Assembly: GCF_001039275.2 (NCBI RefSeq)
Contig: NZ_CP030117.1
Coordinates: 5,566,001-5,630,000 of the forward strand
Origin: Brevibacillus brevis
Lineage (GTDB): Bacteria; Bacillota; Bacilli; Brevibacillales; Brevibacillaceae
Reading direction: 5' to 3'
Length of the DNA stretch: 64,000 nucleotides
Shown here piece by piece: positions 44,701 through 53,100 of this stretch. Numbering within the stretch: the stretch's first letter is position 1; each line of letters starts with the position of its first letter. The notes beneath the pieces are model-generated. The model saw only the letters and a list, made by a program, of their open reading frames with translations. It was not told the origin of the DNA and made no database searches. Made by a program: the position numbers and the translations under genes.

Positions 44701-47083
44701 ACCCGCAAACCCCGGCAGCGGACTCGCCGTGACCGACGTTGGATTTGACTGAACCGATAGCGCAATATTGACGGTCATCCGTGTAGCGGGAATATGCTTT
44801 CACCAGTCCTTGGATTTCGATGGGATCGCCGAGCGACGTGCCTGTGCCGTGTGCTTCCAAATAGCTGATCGTTCTCGGATGAATATTAACCTTATTCAGG
44901 CAGTCTTCAATCAATTCAGCTTGTGCAACCGGACTGGGCACCGTAATGCCGCTAACCGCACCCACATGGTTGATTGAACTGCCTTTGATAACGGCATATA
45001 TCTGATCGCCATCCTTGACGGCGGCACTTAGCGGTTTTAGTACGACCGCGCCAATCCCTTCTCCGGATGTAAACCCGTCGCCGTCTTTACCGAACGTACG
45101 GCAATAACCGTCGCTCGAATGCATGTTGGCCATGCCGAACGTTTTATATTTGCCAGGATGAAGCGTCAAGTTGACACCGCCCGCAATTGCAGCTTCACAT
45201 TCTCCACGCCGGATGCTCTCTACCGCCATGTGGACAGCTGTCAGAGATGCGGAGCACAGCGTATCGACTGCCAGACTGGGGCCATGGAAATTAAGCGAGT
45301 AGGAAACCCGGTTCGCCACGTACGAGTGACTCAAAGAAAGCGGGAATAGCAAGCCTTGCGCCATAAGCTCCGCCCCGAGTAGTGCATAATCCTTATGCAT
45401 AACACCAGCGAACACGCCGACAAGGTTCCGTTTGTTCGGTCCTCTTGGCGTTACGAGGGTGGACGGACGGTATCCAGCATCTTCAATGGCCTCCCAGCAT
45501 GTTTCAAGAAAAATCCGCTCCTGCGGGTCTATGATTTCCGCTTCGCGAGGCGATATGCGAAAGAACGGCGCATCAAAGCAATCGGGGTCGTCAATGAAGC
45601 CGCCCCATCTGGAAACCCCTTTGCCCGAAGGAGACTTTAAGTTTTCAAACTGTTTCCAATCCCATCGTGAAGGGGGAATTTCGCTGATGCAGTCTTTACC
45701 GTCCTTCAAATTTTGCCAAAACTCGCGTAGATCGCTTGCCCCTGGAAAACGGCCTGACATTCCGATAATGGCAATATCCTCTTCTTGCGATGTTGATGCT
45801 TCTGAGCGGTTGCTGGAATCCGCAGGTTTCTTCCTGTTGTCCGGATGTTCATCAAGGTGCGATCGGGGGGCATTGATTCCATCGCCCGGTACTGGTGCGA
45901 AGCTTTCATCCGCAAATGCCGAAGCGTACTGTTCGGCCAAGTAAACGGATAAATCTGCAATCGTCGTATATTCAAAAAGCAGCGTAGGCGGAAGCGCTGC
46001 GCCTACCTTCGCTTCAATTCTCTTAACCATCTCCAGCAAGCCTGAGGAATCCATTCCCATCTCATAATAGCCCGCGTTCGGATCGAGATCCGCTTCAGCC
46101 ATATCCAAGCGCTCAGCCAAGATGCCAGCCAGAAAAGCGGCCGCCTGAACGGTTGGAGTGCGCTCCCCGCTGAGAGCATGCCCCTGTTTGACTGGAGCCG
46201 GCGCCGGTTCTGTGACGGACGGGTCATCCCCATCTCCCGAGACGGCAGATGAACTGATCCCGGATGCCGCCCTCACCAGCTTCATCGTGTAGTTTTTCAT
46301 TTCTGCTACTTTGCAGCCCTTACTGTCGAATAGCTCTAGCGTCATGCTGAGCAATTCGTTCTTTCGTTGAACACTGGGAGTGAGAACCTGTGTATAGCAG
46401 CGCTCTTGAATGAGCTGCTCCGCACGAAAGGACTCAAAATATAAGGGCAGAAACAATTGTTGCTCTTCCCCGACAAGCGCTCGAAGCAATAGCGAGGCAC
46501 CTACACAACTAGCATCTAACAAGGTGGGATGAAACAGCACGTCTTCGGCGCTGTCGCGCGAATTGCGATCCAATGCAAGCTCAATGAGCACGCCTGTTGA
46601 GGTTTGGAAGGTATGCCCTTCCGCTTTCATCATGCCGGTATGGATGAGGCCCAGCGCACGAAACTGCGCATAGGCCTCCTCCAGATCGACGGAAGCTTCC
46701 GCCTGATTTATGGCTTGCCCGAGATTGATCGTCTTATCAAATGGAACGGGTTGAATCTTCCGCATTTGGGCATCGGCATATCGTTTCGCCTCCGGGCTGA
46801 CGGCTCCATCCCGCGATTCGCGGCCTTCTACAACAATGCTCCAGCATCCCGCTTCCTTCTCTTCCACAACAATATCGATCAGCACCTCGTAATCGTGACC
46901 CACCGCCAAGGGATGATAGATCGATACATGGCAAAGCTCCAGCTCTCTCCAATCGTACCCGTTATCCCGAAATGCTTGGTAGATCAAGTCGACATAAGCC
47001 GGACCAGGCAGCAGTTCCTGACCAAAGACTTTATGGTTGCTCAGGATCGGATGATCGCCGCTTAATAAAAATTGTTCTTTCAT
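32768..47083 (-). CDS. Trans-AT polyketide synthase, last protein (DH-ACP, three KS, TE)
   Basis: About 4771 residues. Domains with rough positions: DH (1-290; HxxxGxxxxP as HKVFGQELLP, second motif LLDASCVG without the usual Q/H); ACP (340; GMDSSG); KS (434-870; DTLCSAS, EAHGTGT, SNVGH); ACP-like insert in the post-KS linker (920-1010; GMETAH); KR (1400-1580; GGAGGIG); C-methyltransferase (1680-2060; EIGAGTGGTSA); ACP (2129; GLDSIS); KS (2235-2640; DTACSSS); DH (2850-3100; HSVRGRKVLP, DSALQ); KR (3334; GGAGGLG, YAAAN); ACP (3627; GIDSIM); KS0 (3732-4160; DTMCSSS but ECAANGS in place of EAHGTGT); ACP (4398; GLSSLH); thioesterase (4480-4771; GYSLGG, late His in STHM). No acyltransferase, so malonyl units come from a separate enzyme. 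It should finish and release the chain as acid or lactone. ATG has AAGGGGG eight bases upstream, 43 bases after the previous gene. Confidence 0.95.
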   Translation of the reverse strand: MKEQFLLSGDHPILSNHKVFGQELLPGPAYVDLIYQAFRDNGYDWRELELCHVSIYHPLAVGHDYEVLIDIVVEEKEAGCWSIVVEGRESRDGAVSPEAKRYADAQMRKIQPVPFDKTINLGQAINQAEASVDLEEAYAQFRALGLIHTGMMKAEGHTFQTSTGVLIELALDRNSRDSAEDVLFHPTLLDASCVGASLLLRALVGEEQQLFLPLYFESFRAEQLIQERCYTQVLTPSVQRKNELLSMTLELFDSKGCKVAEMKNYTMKLVRAASGISSSAVSGDGDDPSVTEPAPAPVKQGHALSGERTPTVQAAAFLAGILAERLDMAEADLDPNAGYYEMGMDSSGLLEMVKRIEAKVGAALPPTLLFEYTTIADLSVYLAEQYASAFADESFAPVPGDGINAPRSHLDEHPDNRKKPADSSNRSEASTSQEEDIAIIGMSGRFPGASDLREFWQNLKDGKDCISEIPPSRWDWKQFENLKSPSGKGVSRWGGFIDDPDCFDAPFFRISPREAEIIDPQERIFLETCWEAIEDAGYRPSTLVTPRGPNKRNLVGVFAGVMHKDYALLGAELMAQGLLFPLSLSHSYVANRVSYSLNFHGPSLAVDTLCSASLTAVHMAVESIRRGECEAAIAGGVNLTLHPGKYKTFGMANMHSSDGYCRTFGKDGDGFTSGEGIGAVVLKPLSAAVKDGDQIYAVIKGSSINHVGAVSGITVPSPVAQAELIEDCLNKVNIHPRTISYLEAHGTGTSLGDPIEIQGLVKAYSRYTDDRQYCAIGSVKSNVGHGESAAGVCGLIKVALQMHHKTLVPSLHSAETNPYIDFEQSPFYIQRQLEQWEQPRVTEAGKETVYPRRAGISSFGAYGSNAHIILEEWVPQPSSASGEPSAVIVPLSAKNEDRLKAYADRLARFLADEAGCVASVKEMESQSGLEANILRMVSTVLKVDEQDIDFDQDWSEYGMETAHLSAVRDELLREYEIETDSIDWYEIRSISDAAESLHLILNRNRHAEGGASQEMSLSSIAYTLQTGREAMEERVVFLVSSIRELVEKLKAYADGKPSVPNCWKGQLKKKSSVSADVAKADDRWFTEGKMAEIAQSWAQGSDIEWGRLYRTDKPRKMHLPAYPFAKNRYWLPVAPKPQDSLPSAVQQVGSTAKAASPTSPQGESSAVIQASNRNAENDANQRIVEADTGTGSQDMLRQFTPVWDTFAVETEGDYFPAVTERIAVFGLCNERFAQIQALYPGSVHFGNDEDVSVADIKRKISGFEDIGHFIWVVRDPAAIDGGVDDALITAHNQTTLSCFRFIQSLLQSGYGSRSVGLTVITTQAQAVSKKDSIKPAQAGVHGLIGSLAKEYPNWMIRLIDLESDSKWPVSEMFRIPADRRGGAAVYRGREWHRMQLIPTILPAPKAPVYRNGGVYVVIGGAGGIGMVWSEYMIRTYQAQIVWIGRSPMNDAIRTKIHSLSDRGPEIRYWSADASDIHSLSQAYAEIKQRFGSVNGVVHSAMVLNEYSLAEMDEVAFQAALSAKVDVSVRMAQVFREERLDFVLFFSSLISLIKNPQQAHYAAGCVFKDALAHLLAQQWSCSVKVLNWGFWSSDKVEDTEKYRLLQELGIGLIEPKEAMQAIERVLAQPQLQLAVMKTTKQIPVESMNPKEEMKALAAGQRSAEAGRSLPAASKRPDIGQMKRENAEKTDEMNGLLGRLLFVQLRQTGVFASGTFDLKQAMAAAGIAEEMYTEWLSQSVAILVEQGLLSRRGQLLSVTVTANTDHGAVWEQWGQHTAKWREDEKTRAQIVLVETTLKSLPAVLTGKSAATDVLFPNSSMELVEGIYKSNPVADYFNDVVAEAALHVVRQRVQENPKAQIRILEIGAGTGGTSAGVLAKLALYKTHIAEYCYTDLSKMFLLHAQKEYGPSYPFLTYRTFNVEQALAQQGVDAGQYDLVIAANVLHATRNMRTTVRNAKAALKPGGWLLLNEISNSALFTHLTFGLLEGWWLYDDPGIRIPGSPALSPESWQQLLEREGFSAIGFLAQDHHDLGQQIVAAQSDGIIRQPRWEQRKGISAQQSASQSVSTLTKERNDAAHTDSRREIEDSLFALNEQMLQDEIKSLIASQLAETLKLDASSLDMDDSFADYGLDSISGVHIVNTLNERLQIEMKTTILFDYSSINQLAGYLLSAHKEAVVSAFSDRLAAVYEQGSIPLEREEQAVHFESLQTKASAQPAEAAASVRATEAAVKEPIAIIGMSGRFAKSNTLDELWEHLAQGHDLVEEVTRWDLSKYAPKGKPYCNHGSFLDEIDKFDPSFFNISGLEATYMDPQQRMFLEESWKALEDSGYAGQSVEGRACGVYVGYNIGDYVHHIGDNSPPQAMWGNAPSIIPARIAYYLNLQGPAVTVDTACSSSLVSIHLACQGLWTGETEMALAGGVFVQTTPTFYINSNRAGMLSPSGKCHTFDNRADGFVPGEGVGVVVLKRLKDAIADGDHIHGVIKGSGINQDGTTNGITAPSANSQERLEKSVYDRFAIHPEQIQMVEAHGTGTRLGDPIEFEALNSAFSHYTDKKQFCAIGTIKTNIGHTTAAAGVASVFKILLSLRNQQIPPSLHYETGNAHIKFSSSPFYVNTEIKDWAVPPGSRRIAATSSFGFSGTNAHMVIEEAPDTLRMHASRPFYLITLSARSREQLKQQAERLLEHCQRVPDIDAGNISYTLLVGRRHMNHRLACIVKDAEELKQLLSNWLSRGKMAQVYVSELAENDVREQQSLKRFGNAAIESCQTCMNPGLYLEHLSTAAELYVQGYALNYSQLFAGDSYSRVPLPTYPFAKERYWVSDNDYPPQDPQRREPMKASSESLPLNLQRTSLKDSSGLLFQTVLTGTEFFLTDHSVRGRKVLPAVAYLEMARAAVTAACEKGSGTPTSPVLLRHIGWVQPIVVEDRSVTVNIHLQRNSEADFFFEIYTEASGHPEGRTVHCQGTAALDESVQVPHIELLEELQARCDVGLITGAQCYDMLGRLDMDYGPGHRAIDRIQVGKGELLGRLEIAASALSTLEHYVLHPGMIDSALQASIGMAALPLDSGVGTGSEAALRPGLPYALDRLVILGPSTAVMWAWIRRSSGSTATGAIQKLDIDIYDEHGKRCAILQGLSSRQLEAEVEVAMAMEEDAPLLWNPAWAERNDEDRSEARIITRRYMYLLEENQSMNAQLARAFPEAVCKVLKAEGQVIEERYVGYAEQLMVDIQKILKDKLGGQSLIQLLIPASGEQQLYAGLAGMLKTAHLENPNVWCQLIEFDACVSSEQLLSFLEIDGRHPSVSHIRYEGNRRYEAVIEGLNASDVAVDAPWKDRGVYLITGGAGGLGLIFAQDIARKSREAAIILTGRSELDRNRRSQLEMIQELGAHVEYHTADVRKESDMAALMSGIVARHGRLNGILHAAGMKKDSFLIHKTTDDLIAVLGPKVDGLIALDKATSGLELDFFVLFSSLSGCFGNYGQADYAAANGFMDAFAAYRNELVAAGHRQGHTLSVNWPLWQEGGMTVDPATEAMMEQRSGMKAIQSHQGIQALYAALASGKHQVAVMNMALSTTPLMEELATAQQAPAAEWQSDRDNPLGPDELYERTMHYLRETLSSYIRIPLHRMDAKTSFSKFGIDSIMAMQLTAQLENELGSLPKTLFFEYENIQALCEYLIGHYEPKLRRVLAPELTQVIPKAASPVIAAAHLSVTPAPVATKPALKQATLIREEISERQPASDIAIIGLSGRYPGAEDLDQFWDNLKSGKDCIEEIPAVRWQSGKYYDPEKGKPGKSYCQWGGFLKDIDQFDPIFFQLSPLEASYISPQERLFLESVWNTLEQAGYTSQTLEHEYGSKVGVYAGCMYNHYHLLNNDPAKEPLFALSSYSSIANRVSHFFNFKGPSIAVDTMCSSSAVAIHMACESLRKGECELAIAGGVNLSLHPQKYVGLSMSRLAGSHPGSRSFADGDGYLPSEGVGSVLLKPLVKAIEDGDSILAVIKSTAVNHGGQTNGYGAPNPNAQAQLMEESMRQADIKPESISYIECAANGSSIGDAVEMAAMNKVYRSHSGMKRALPIGSVKSNIGHGEAASGIAQLTKVVLQLKHRQLVPTLGSDTALNPNLRLEETNFRIQRHLEDWQQTENEAPHGGKFPLRAAISSFGAGGTNAHLIVEEYVPPAEEPSVQETGNQLLILSAKSRERLKEAVYHVRQYVKRNEELSLDDLAYTLQVGRESMDFRLAVTASSREELMAALSYYLDDTGSSDIPLSGSFGLYEGNAGGPPDDMLRLLSGKNGQLYLKHLMDELDVEKLAIYWSKGGDMDWRELYRSRRKGRIVPLLTYPFVKQRCWLEIQPEAGLERTEAEMGKNDEMSAQKAQLAMNGNDVKTIVLNSVALLLGMMPTEIQTDKRLMYYGLSSLHLAQLLAGLQKVAAPSMELPDLLTCETIQDLIDKVQANFPPEIDDLHVDGSFLEENFNQQIIRLNSITDGRPVFWIHGASGSVEVYRFLAAYAKRPFYGIQSFSGTGDEAPEGIVAIASHYVRLIKAIQPEGPYDLGGYSLGGMLAYEMTRQLQEAGETVSSLVMLDTMFSPEVQRTTLDQNSIALQTVNMALAAVHGIASTDEKGLLIHRDEIDCDNGFDVFFERLTELAEHRGLDIPKRLLEKQFERQFSMQQRYRLIDYKLLPLPRPDEVTCYYFRNQSGVFMGSWEPYLTAKEGAVPFDHLPYWEEWVRQIPQAYVMDVEASTHMTMLEDEAARQTIYAFCEKLYGKRPLSARFFQSFYKQHAMFV

Positions 47084-47126
47084 GAAATAGTCCCCCTTGA
47101 ATGCACTACCCCTAAGCCCTATGGGG

Positions 47127-50100
47127 TTATTTGGGTTTAGTTCCGCCCCAGAATGATTTCGGGCTGCTGACCTTCCGCTCTTCCGCTTTCATTTTCCATA
47201 TATTCGTTCGGCTCTTGACCGTCTGTGAATCAGACGATGATTCGCTAACCGATTTTCCGCTTTCCTGCCATTCTTCCGGCCAAGGCAGCGGCTTCCGTAT
47301 GGCGTCTCCTGAGCGCACTTCCTGCCAAGATTCTACAACCGCATGAACATTGGTGCCTCCGTCGCCAAAACAGTTTATCGCCGCTGTTCGAACCGATTCA
47401 CTCCAGCTCTTCGTTTCACGGTGAAAGAAAAACGGGGACGCTTCCAAATCAAAATGCCGCATCGGCAGCTCTCCCGATAAAAACGGTACAAACTGGCCAT
47501 GATCGAGCATCAGCACAACCTTAATGAAGCTCGCAATCCCTTCGGCGCTTAGCGGGTGACCGATATTGGGCTTGATGGAGCCCAAAGCGATAGCGGCATT
47601 TCCACCGTTGCCATAAACCTGCTGGATCGTCTTGAGCTCCAACAGATCGGTTACTTCCGAGCCTGAGCCGTTCGTTTCGATATAAGAGACGTCAGACGGC
47701 TTTCTGCCGCTCTTCTTTAAGGCTGCGAGCATAACGTCCTTCTGCGCCTGCATATTTGGAGCCGCCGGCCCTGCGGTTTTCCCATCGTTATTTACGGCGA
47801 TTCCCTTGATAACCGCATAGATGCGGTCTCCGTCAGCCAGCGCCTGTTTCACTGTTTTTAACAGGACAACGCCGGCGCCTTCACTGAGTACAACGCCATC
47901 AGCCCGGCCGTCAAAGACGTGAAATGTCGAGCTTTTGCTCAGAATGCCGCGCTGACCGAATAGCTTGTGCGAGAAGTCGCTGTTCAGCAGACTGACCCCT
48001 CCCACCAACGCGGACACCGTATCCCCGCTCCGCAGGCTTTGAATGGCCATGCTCATCCCGGTCAAGGCAGAGGAACAGGCCGTATCGATCACCATGCTGG
48101 GACCCCTTAGGTCAAGAAAACGGGATATATTCGCAGCCAAGTAATTTTGGCCGACCGCGACAATCGGATTTCTCGTTTGGAGGAGCAGTTCCTCGCCCGG
48201 CCAATACTGGGTTCTGGCACCGATATAAACGCCAACGGCCTTTCCTTTTACGTCCGCACGGTTATATCCTGCGTGATGAAGCGCTTTTACACTTTCCTCC
48301 AAGATGAGCAGTGCCTGCGGGTCCATCGCTCTGGCATCCTCGTCCGGAATATGAAAAAACGACGGATCGGCATGGCGAAGCTCATCCAGCAGCCCTGCAT
48401 AATAAGGATGGGCGCTCCCCCATCGTTCCTTCGGGACCGGCCGTATCGCACTTCGGCCTTCCGTGAGCAGTGACCAATAATGGGTCAAATCCTTCGCTCC
48501 CGGAAATCGGCAGGACATCCCGACGACCGCAATATCCTCCTCGCCGATTCGTTCCTGATGAATGGGCTGACGGGAGAGCTCCGCTACAGGCATGGAAGGA
48601 GCATCTCTAAAATCATGAATGGGCATTGACTGTTCATGCTCCTGGCACTCCTGGCTCCCCGACAGCAACGCCCGGGTCAGCGGCTCGCCGTAGGAGGCCG
48701 TCAGCCAATCTGCGAGCGACTGAATGGTCGTATGCTCGTAAAGCACCGATGGATCGATATCCTTACCTACGGTGCGGCTTATTGTCCGAATTAATTGCGC
48801 CAATATGATCGAGTCTGCACCATAATCCTGAATCGGTATGGTAAGCTCCAGCTTGGATCGTTCAAGTTTCAATTCTGCTGCAAATAAATCCAACAGCCAT
48901 GAACGTACGGCTCCCGGCAGCGATGCTTGTGACTCCAAGCGCACTTCCGATGGGCCGGAAGCGAGAGCTCGCGTGGTGAAGCTGCTTTCAAGTCGCCGCA
49001 TAAGCAGACGCTCCGGCTGCCACTTGTCAGGTTGAATGACAGCAGGCAGAACGACCGCTCCCGGCGGATTTGCAATCATATGATCGAGTAATCTCAGCCC
49101 TTCCTGGTCGGTCAGGCTGTGCATACCGGTGGCAAGGAAGGCGCCGCTTTGTACCTCGCCCATGCCCGATTCTTTCCAGCTTGGCCACTGAATGCTGATA
49201 ATGGGCTTTTGATTCGCATGAGCCTGCGCGAAATAATCCATAAATGAATTGGCCATCGCATAATCGCTTTGTCCTGCAGCTAGCGATGGAACAGCCGCCG
49301 ATACAGACGAGAATAGAGCAAAAAAGGCAAGCGGCTCATCCTTGAAACATTCCCATACGGACATTAAGCCTTCCACTTTCGGCTCCAATACCTGCCGTAT
49401 AACAGAGGTTGGCTTGTGAACAAAAGCCGGATACTCCCGATCACCGACGCCGGCGCAGTGGATCACGCCTCCTGCCGGTCCCCATTCCTCTCGAATATCA
49501 AGAAGCGCCTGTTTTAGTGCACCGGTATCCGTTAGCGGGATGTCGAGCGTCCGCACGTCAGCCCCTATCTTCTCCAATTCCTTGACCAAACGGATCTTAT
49601 TCGCCATTGGTGAAGTCCGGACCGCCTCGTTTTCCCATGTTTCCCGGGGAGGCAGCGCTTCTCTCCCGAGCAAGACAAGCCTTTTCACGCCCATGGTTTC
49701 AACGTAATGGCGTGCACACAATGCGCCTAGTCCTCGCGTTCCGCCGGTAATCCACAGCACATGCCCCTCCGGCCACGAAAGCGGCTTGGCATTCTGTGTC
49801 GTCTCTTGCTCCCGCAGGCATGCGCGGTAACGCACGGATTTGCGGTAACAAATTTCCGGCCACTCGCTGTTACAATGCAGTTCTGCAATTAATTGTTCCG
49901 CCCAGGCTTTACAATGATCCGAAGCATCTATATCGACATGCCTGGAATGAATATTGGCGTATTCGCTTTGCAGCATACGGTATAGTCCGGCTCTGCAAGC
50001 TCCGGATAATCGCACGGCATCGCTGCGGAATCGCTCAAGACCTTTCGTTACGCCGATCAATTTGATTCCTTTGCTTCGTCTTACGTCTATTAGCCGCTGG

Positions 50101-53100
50101 AGCCAAGGCAATCCTTCCAGGCTCCGATCCGCTTCGCTGCTGCAGCCTAAAAGGTCAATGCAAGCATCGAAATCCATCTCCTCGACCTCTCCCGCTGTCA
50201 TCTCATCGAGTTGGCGAGGATGAAGGACGACAGCGCCGGACAGCCGGGATTTAAGTTCCATCGCAAGCTCGCGGGTTCCATCCTCAGTAACGATAGCGAC
50301 TTTACCTGGCGCTTCACCATCGGTCGATGCCTGCGCCTCTATCCATTCTTTGCAGAGCAAACGTGTCGTATCGGGCTTAAGGGAGTCTGCGGTAGCACTG
50401 CTTGAGGTCTCAAGTGGTGCTGCTGGCACCCAATAGTGGTCCCGAGAGAACGGATATACCGGCAAATGGATACGACTTTGCCTCTCATCCCCAAACAATA
50501 AATCCCCGTCCAGGCTATAGCCTTGGCAGTATAACTCAGCCAGCTCGATCAATGCTCCCCGGTATTCACTCGAAGCCTTGTCCATAGACTGGATTTTATG
50601 AAGCCATTCGGACCTTTCCTGCTCCTTCGCCTTGTCGGCTTTAAACATCCGTTCTACTTGTCCGAACAAAATATGCGGGCCAGACCGCTTCTCAGCCGCA
50701 GCCAACCAGGCTTCTACCGCTTCCTCCTTGCTGGAGGCAACGATTACGCAGCGATAAGCAAACGGCTGTCTGCCTTCGAGAAGCGTAAGGCCAATTTGTG
50801 ATAATCCTACCGATTCAGGCTGACTCGCCATGTAATGGCGCATATCGTCTATTCTCTGCAAAAGCGCATCCTCGCTCTTTGCTGAAAGGGGAAGCATATA
50901 ATACGCTGTTTGACCGGAATTGCTGCTGTGCTGCTTCTCGTTGTAGCTCTGAAGGACGAAATGGGCATTCGTACCGCTCATGCCGAACGCACTTACGGCA
51001 CCGGTTAACGGCGCGCCTGAGCTGGAACGCCATGGCCTCGGCTCGCGGTTGACATAGAACGGGCTCCCTTCAAATCGAATAAAGTCGTTTTCCTTATCCA
51101 TATGAAGACTTGCAGGTATCGTCTCATGACGGAACGCCTGGACGAGATTAACAAGGCTGACCAGGCCTGAAGCTGCGAAGCTATGACCAAAATTAGTTTT
51201 GGGAGAGGTTAACGCGCATGTACTTTCGTGTAACTCCGCCCCTTTAAACGCTTCCTGAAGCGCGTGGATTTCGACAGGATCCCCCAGCTTTGTACCCGTT
51301 CCATGCGTAACGATATACTCAACCTGCTTCGGATTCACGCCGGCCTGCTCGTACACGGAACGGATGAGGCGGGACTGTGCTGCCGCATTCGGCGCCGTAA
51401 TTCCGTTTGTTTTGCCATCATAATTGATGCCGCTGCCACGGATGACAGCATAAATCGGATCGCCATCTTTCTTTGCCAAAGACAATCTTTTCATCACGAC
51501 GGCAACGACCGCCTCGCCCGGTACCATACCGTTTGCCCGGTTGTCAAAGGCATAGCATTTGCCGTCCGGCGAGAGCATGCCTGCTTCCCTCATCCCGTTC
51601 AAATACAACGGCGTCAGCATAAGGTTAACACCGGCGGCGATAGCCGTATCGCATTCACGGTTGCGAAGGCTGACACATGCTTGATGGGCGGCGACCAGCC
51701 CGGAGGAACAAGCGGTATTGATTGACATAACAGGTCCGCTCAGGTTAAGGAAGTACGAAAGGCGAGATGCCAGTATCGCATTGTTCGTGGATGTCACGCT
51801 GCCTGCCCCTTTAGCGATAAACTGGTAGTCGCCATCCTCGGCTCCGACAAATACGCCGATATTTCCTTCCCGCAACTGCTTGCTCCCGTATCCTGCATCC
51901 TCCAGCGCTCGCATCGACTCCTGCAATAACAGCCGCTGCCTTGGGTCCATCAGCTCCGCCTCACGCGGAGAGATTTCGAAGAAGGCAGGATCGAATTCGC
52001 TGACGCCCGGCACCCATCCGCACGTCCAGTTCTCACCGTTCATGAGAATGCTTCGTTCTTCTGGCATCGGCTGAACCACATCGCGGCCTTCCCGCAGAAT
52101 ACGCCACATGTCTTCAACCGAACGGGCGTCAGGAAACCGTCCGCTCATGCCGATAATCGCGATGGGCTCCGGAAATGGATGGCTTTGTGTTTCAACCGCA
52201 GCGGCGGGTTCTTCAATCGGTTTAGATGGCTCCGTATGAACGGATTCCGGAGCAGCCGCTTCCTGATGAAATTCCAGCACATCATCAGGACGAAGCTCAT
52301 ATCTGTCCTTGTAAAACCCGGTCAGGTCGTCACGATGCTCCCGCAAGTAAAAATGGATAAGCTTCTCTACCGTCGGATAGGAGAAGAAGACGGCTGGCGT
52401 AAGATCAATGCAGTAATGCTTGGTCAGCGATGAAGCCAGCTCGGCAAAGCTGATGGAATTGAAGCCGAAATCGGAAAAATACTGTTCCTTGTCGATCCGG
52501 TCAATCGGGATCGCTACGATTCGACTGATGTGCTCCTTCAGGTCCTCCTCCAGTAGCTGCTCTACATTCAGCTCGGCACGTTCTGCCCGCTTCGCGATTG
52601 ATGTCAACGGCGCCGCCTTCACCGGCTTTACCGCTTCCTGTTCAACTGTCGGCTCCAGACCTAGAGAGCGGCGGACGCTCTCTCGATTCCCAACCATCAC
52701 AAGATGATTGGGCTCATCCTGTGCTAACAGAAGCTCAAGCAGCGCGATCCCCTGCTCGGCTTCCAAGGCACGCTGACCGCTTGCTTGAAGATACATTTTC
52801 GTCATAGCCGGATCCCCGACACTCATGCCGCCATCCTTCCACAGCGGCCACTGAATGGAAACAATCGACCCGCCATGTCGTCGATCTCCCATGCGAACGC
52901 GGGAAGCCCGATTTGCGTAGGTGGTCATGAACCGGTTACCGACAGCGTAATCGCACGATCCGAAATCGCCCAGTACAGCGGATATCGAAGAGAAGTAAGC
53001 AACAAAATCAAGCTCGCGTTCTTCTTGAAGCAGCTCATCGAGCAGGAGCGTGCCGGTAATCTTCGGTTGTATGACTTCGTGGAATTGCTCCGTTTTCTTA

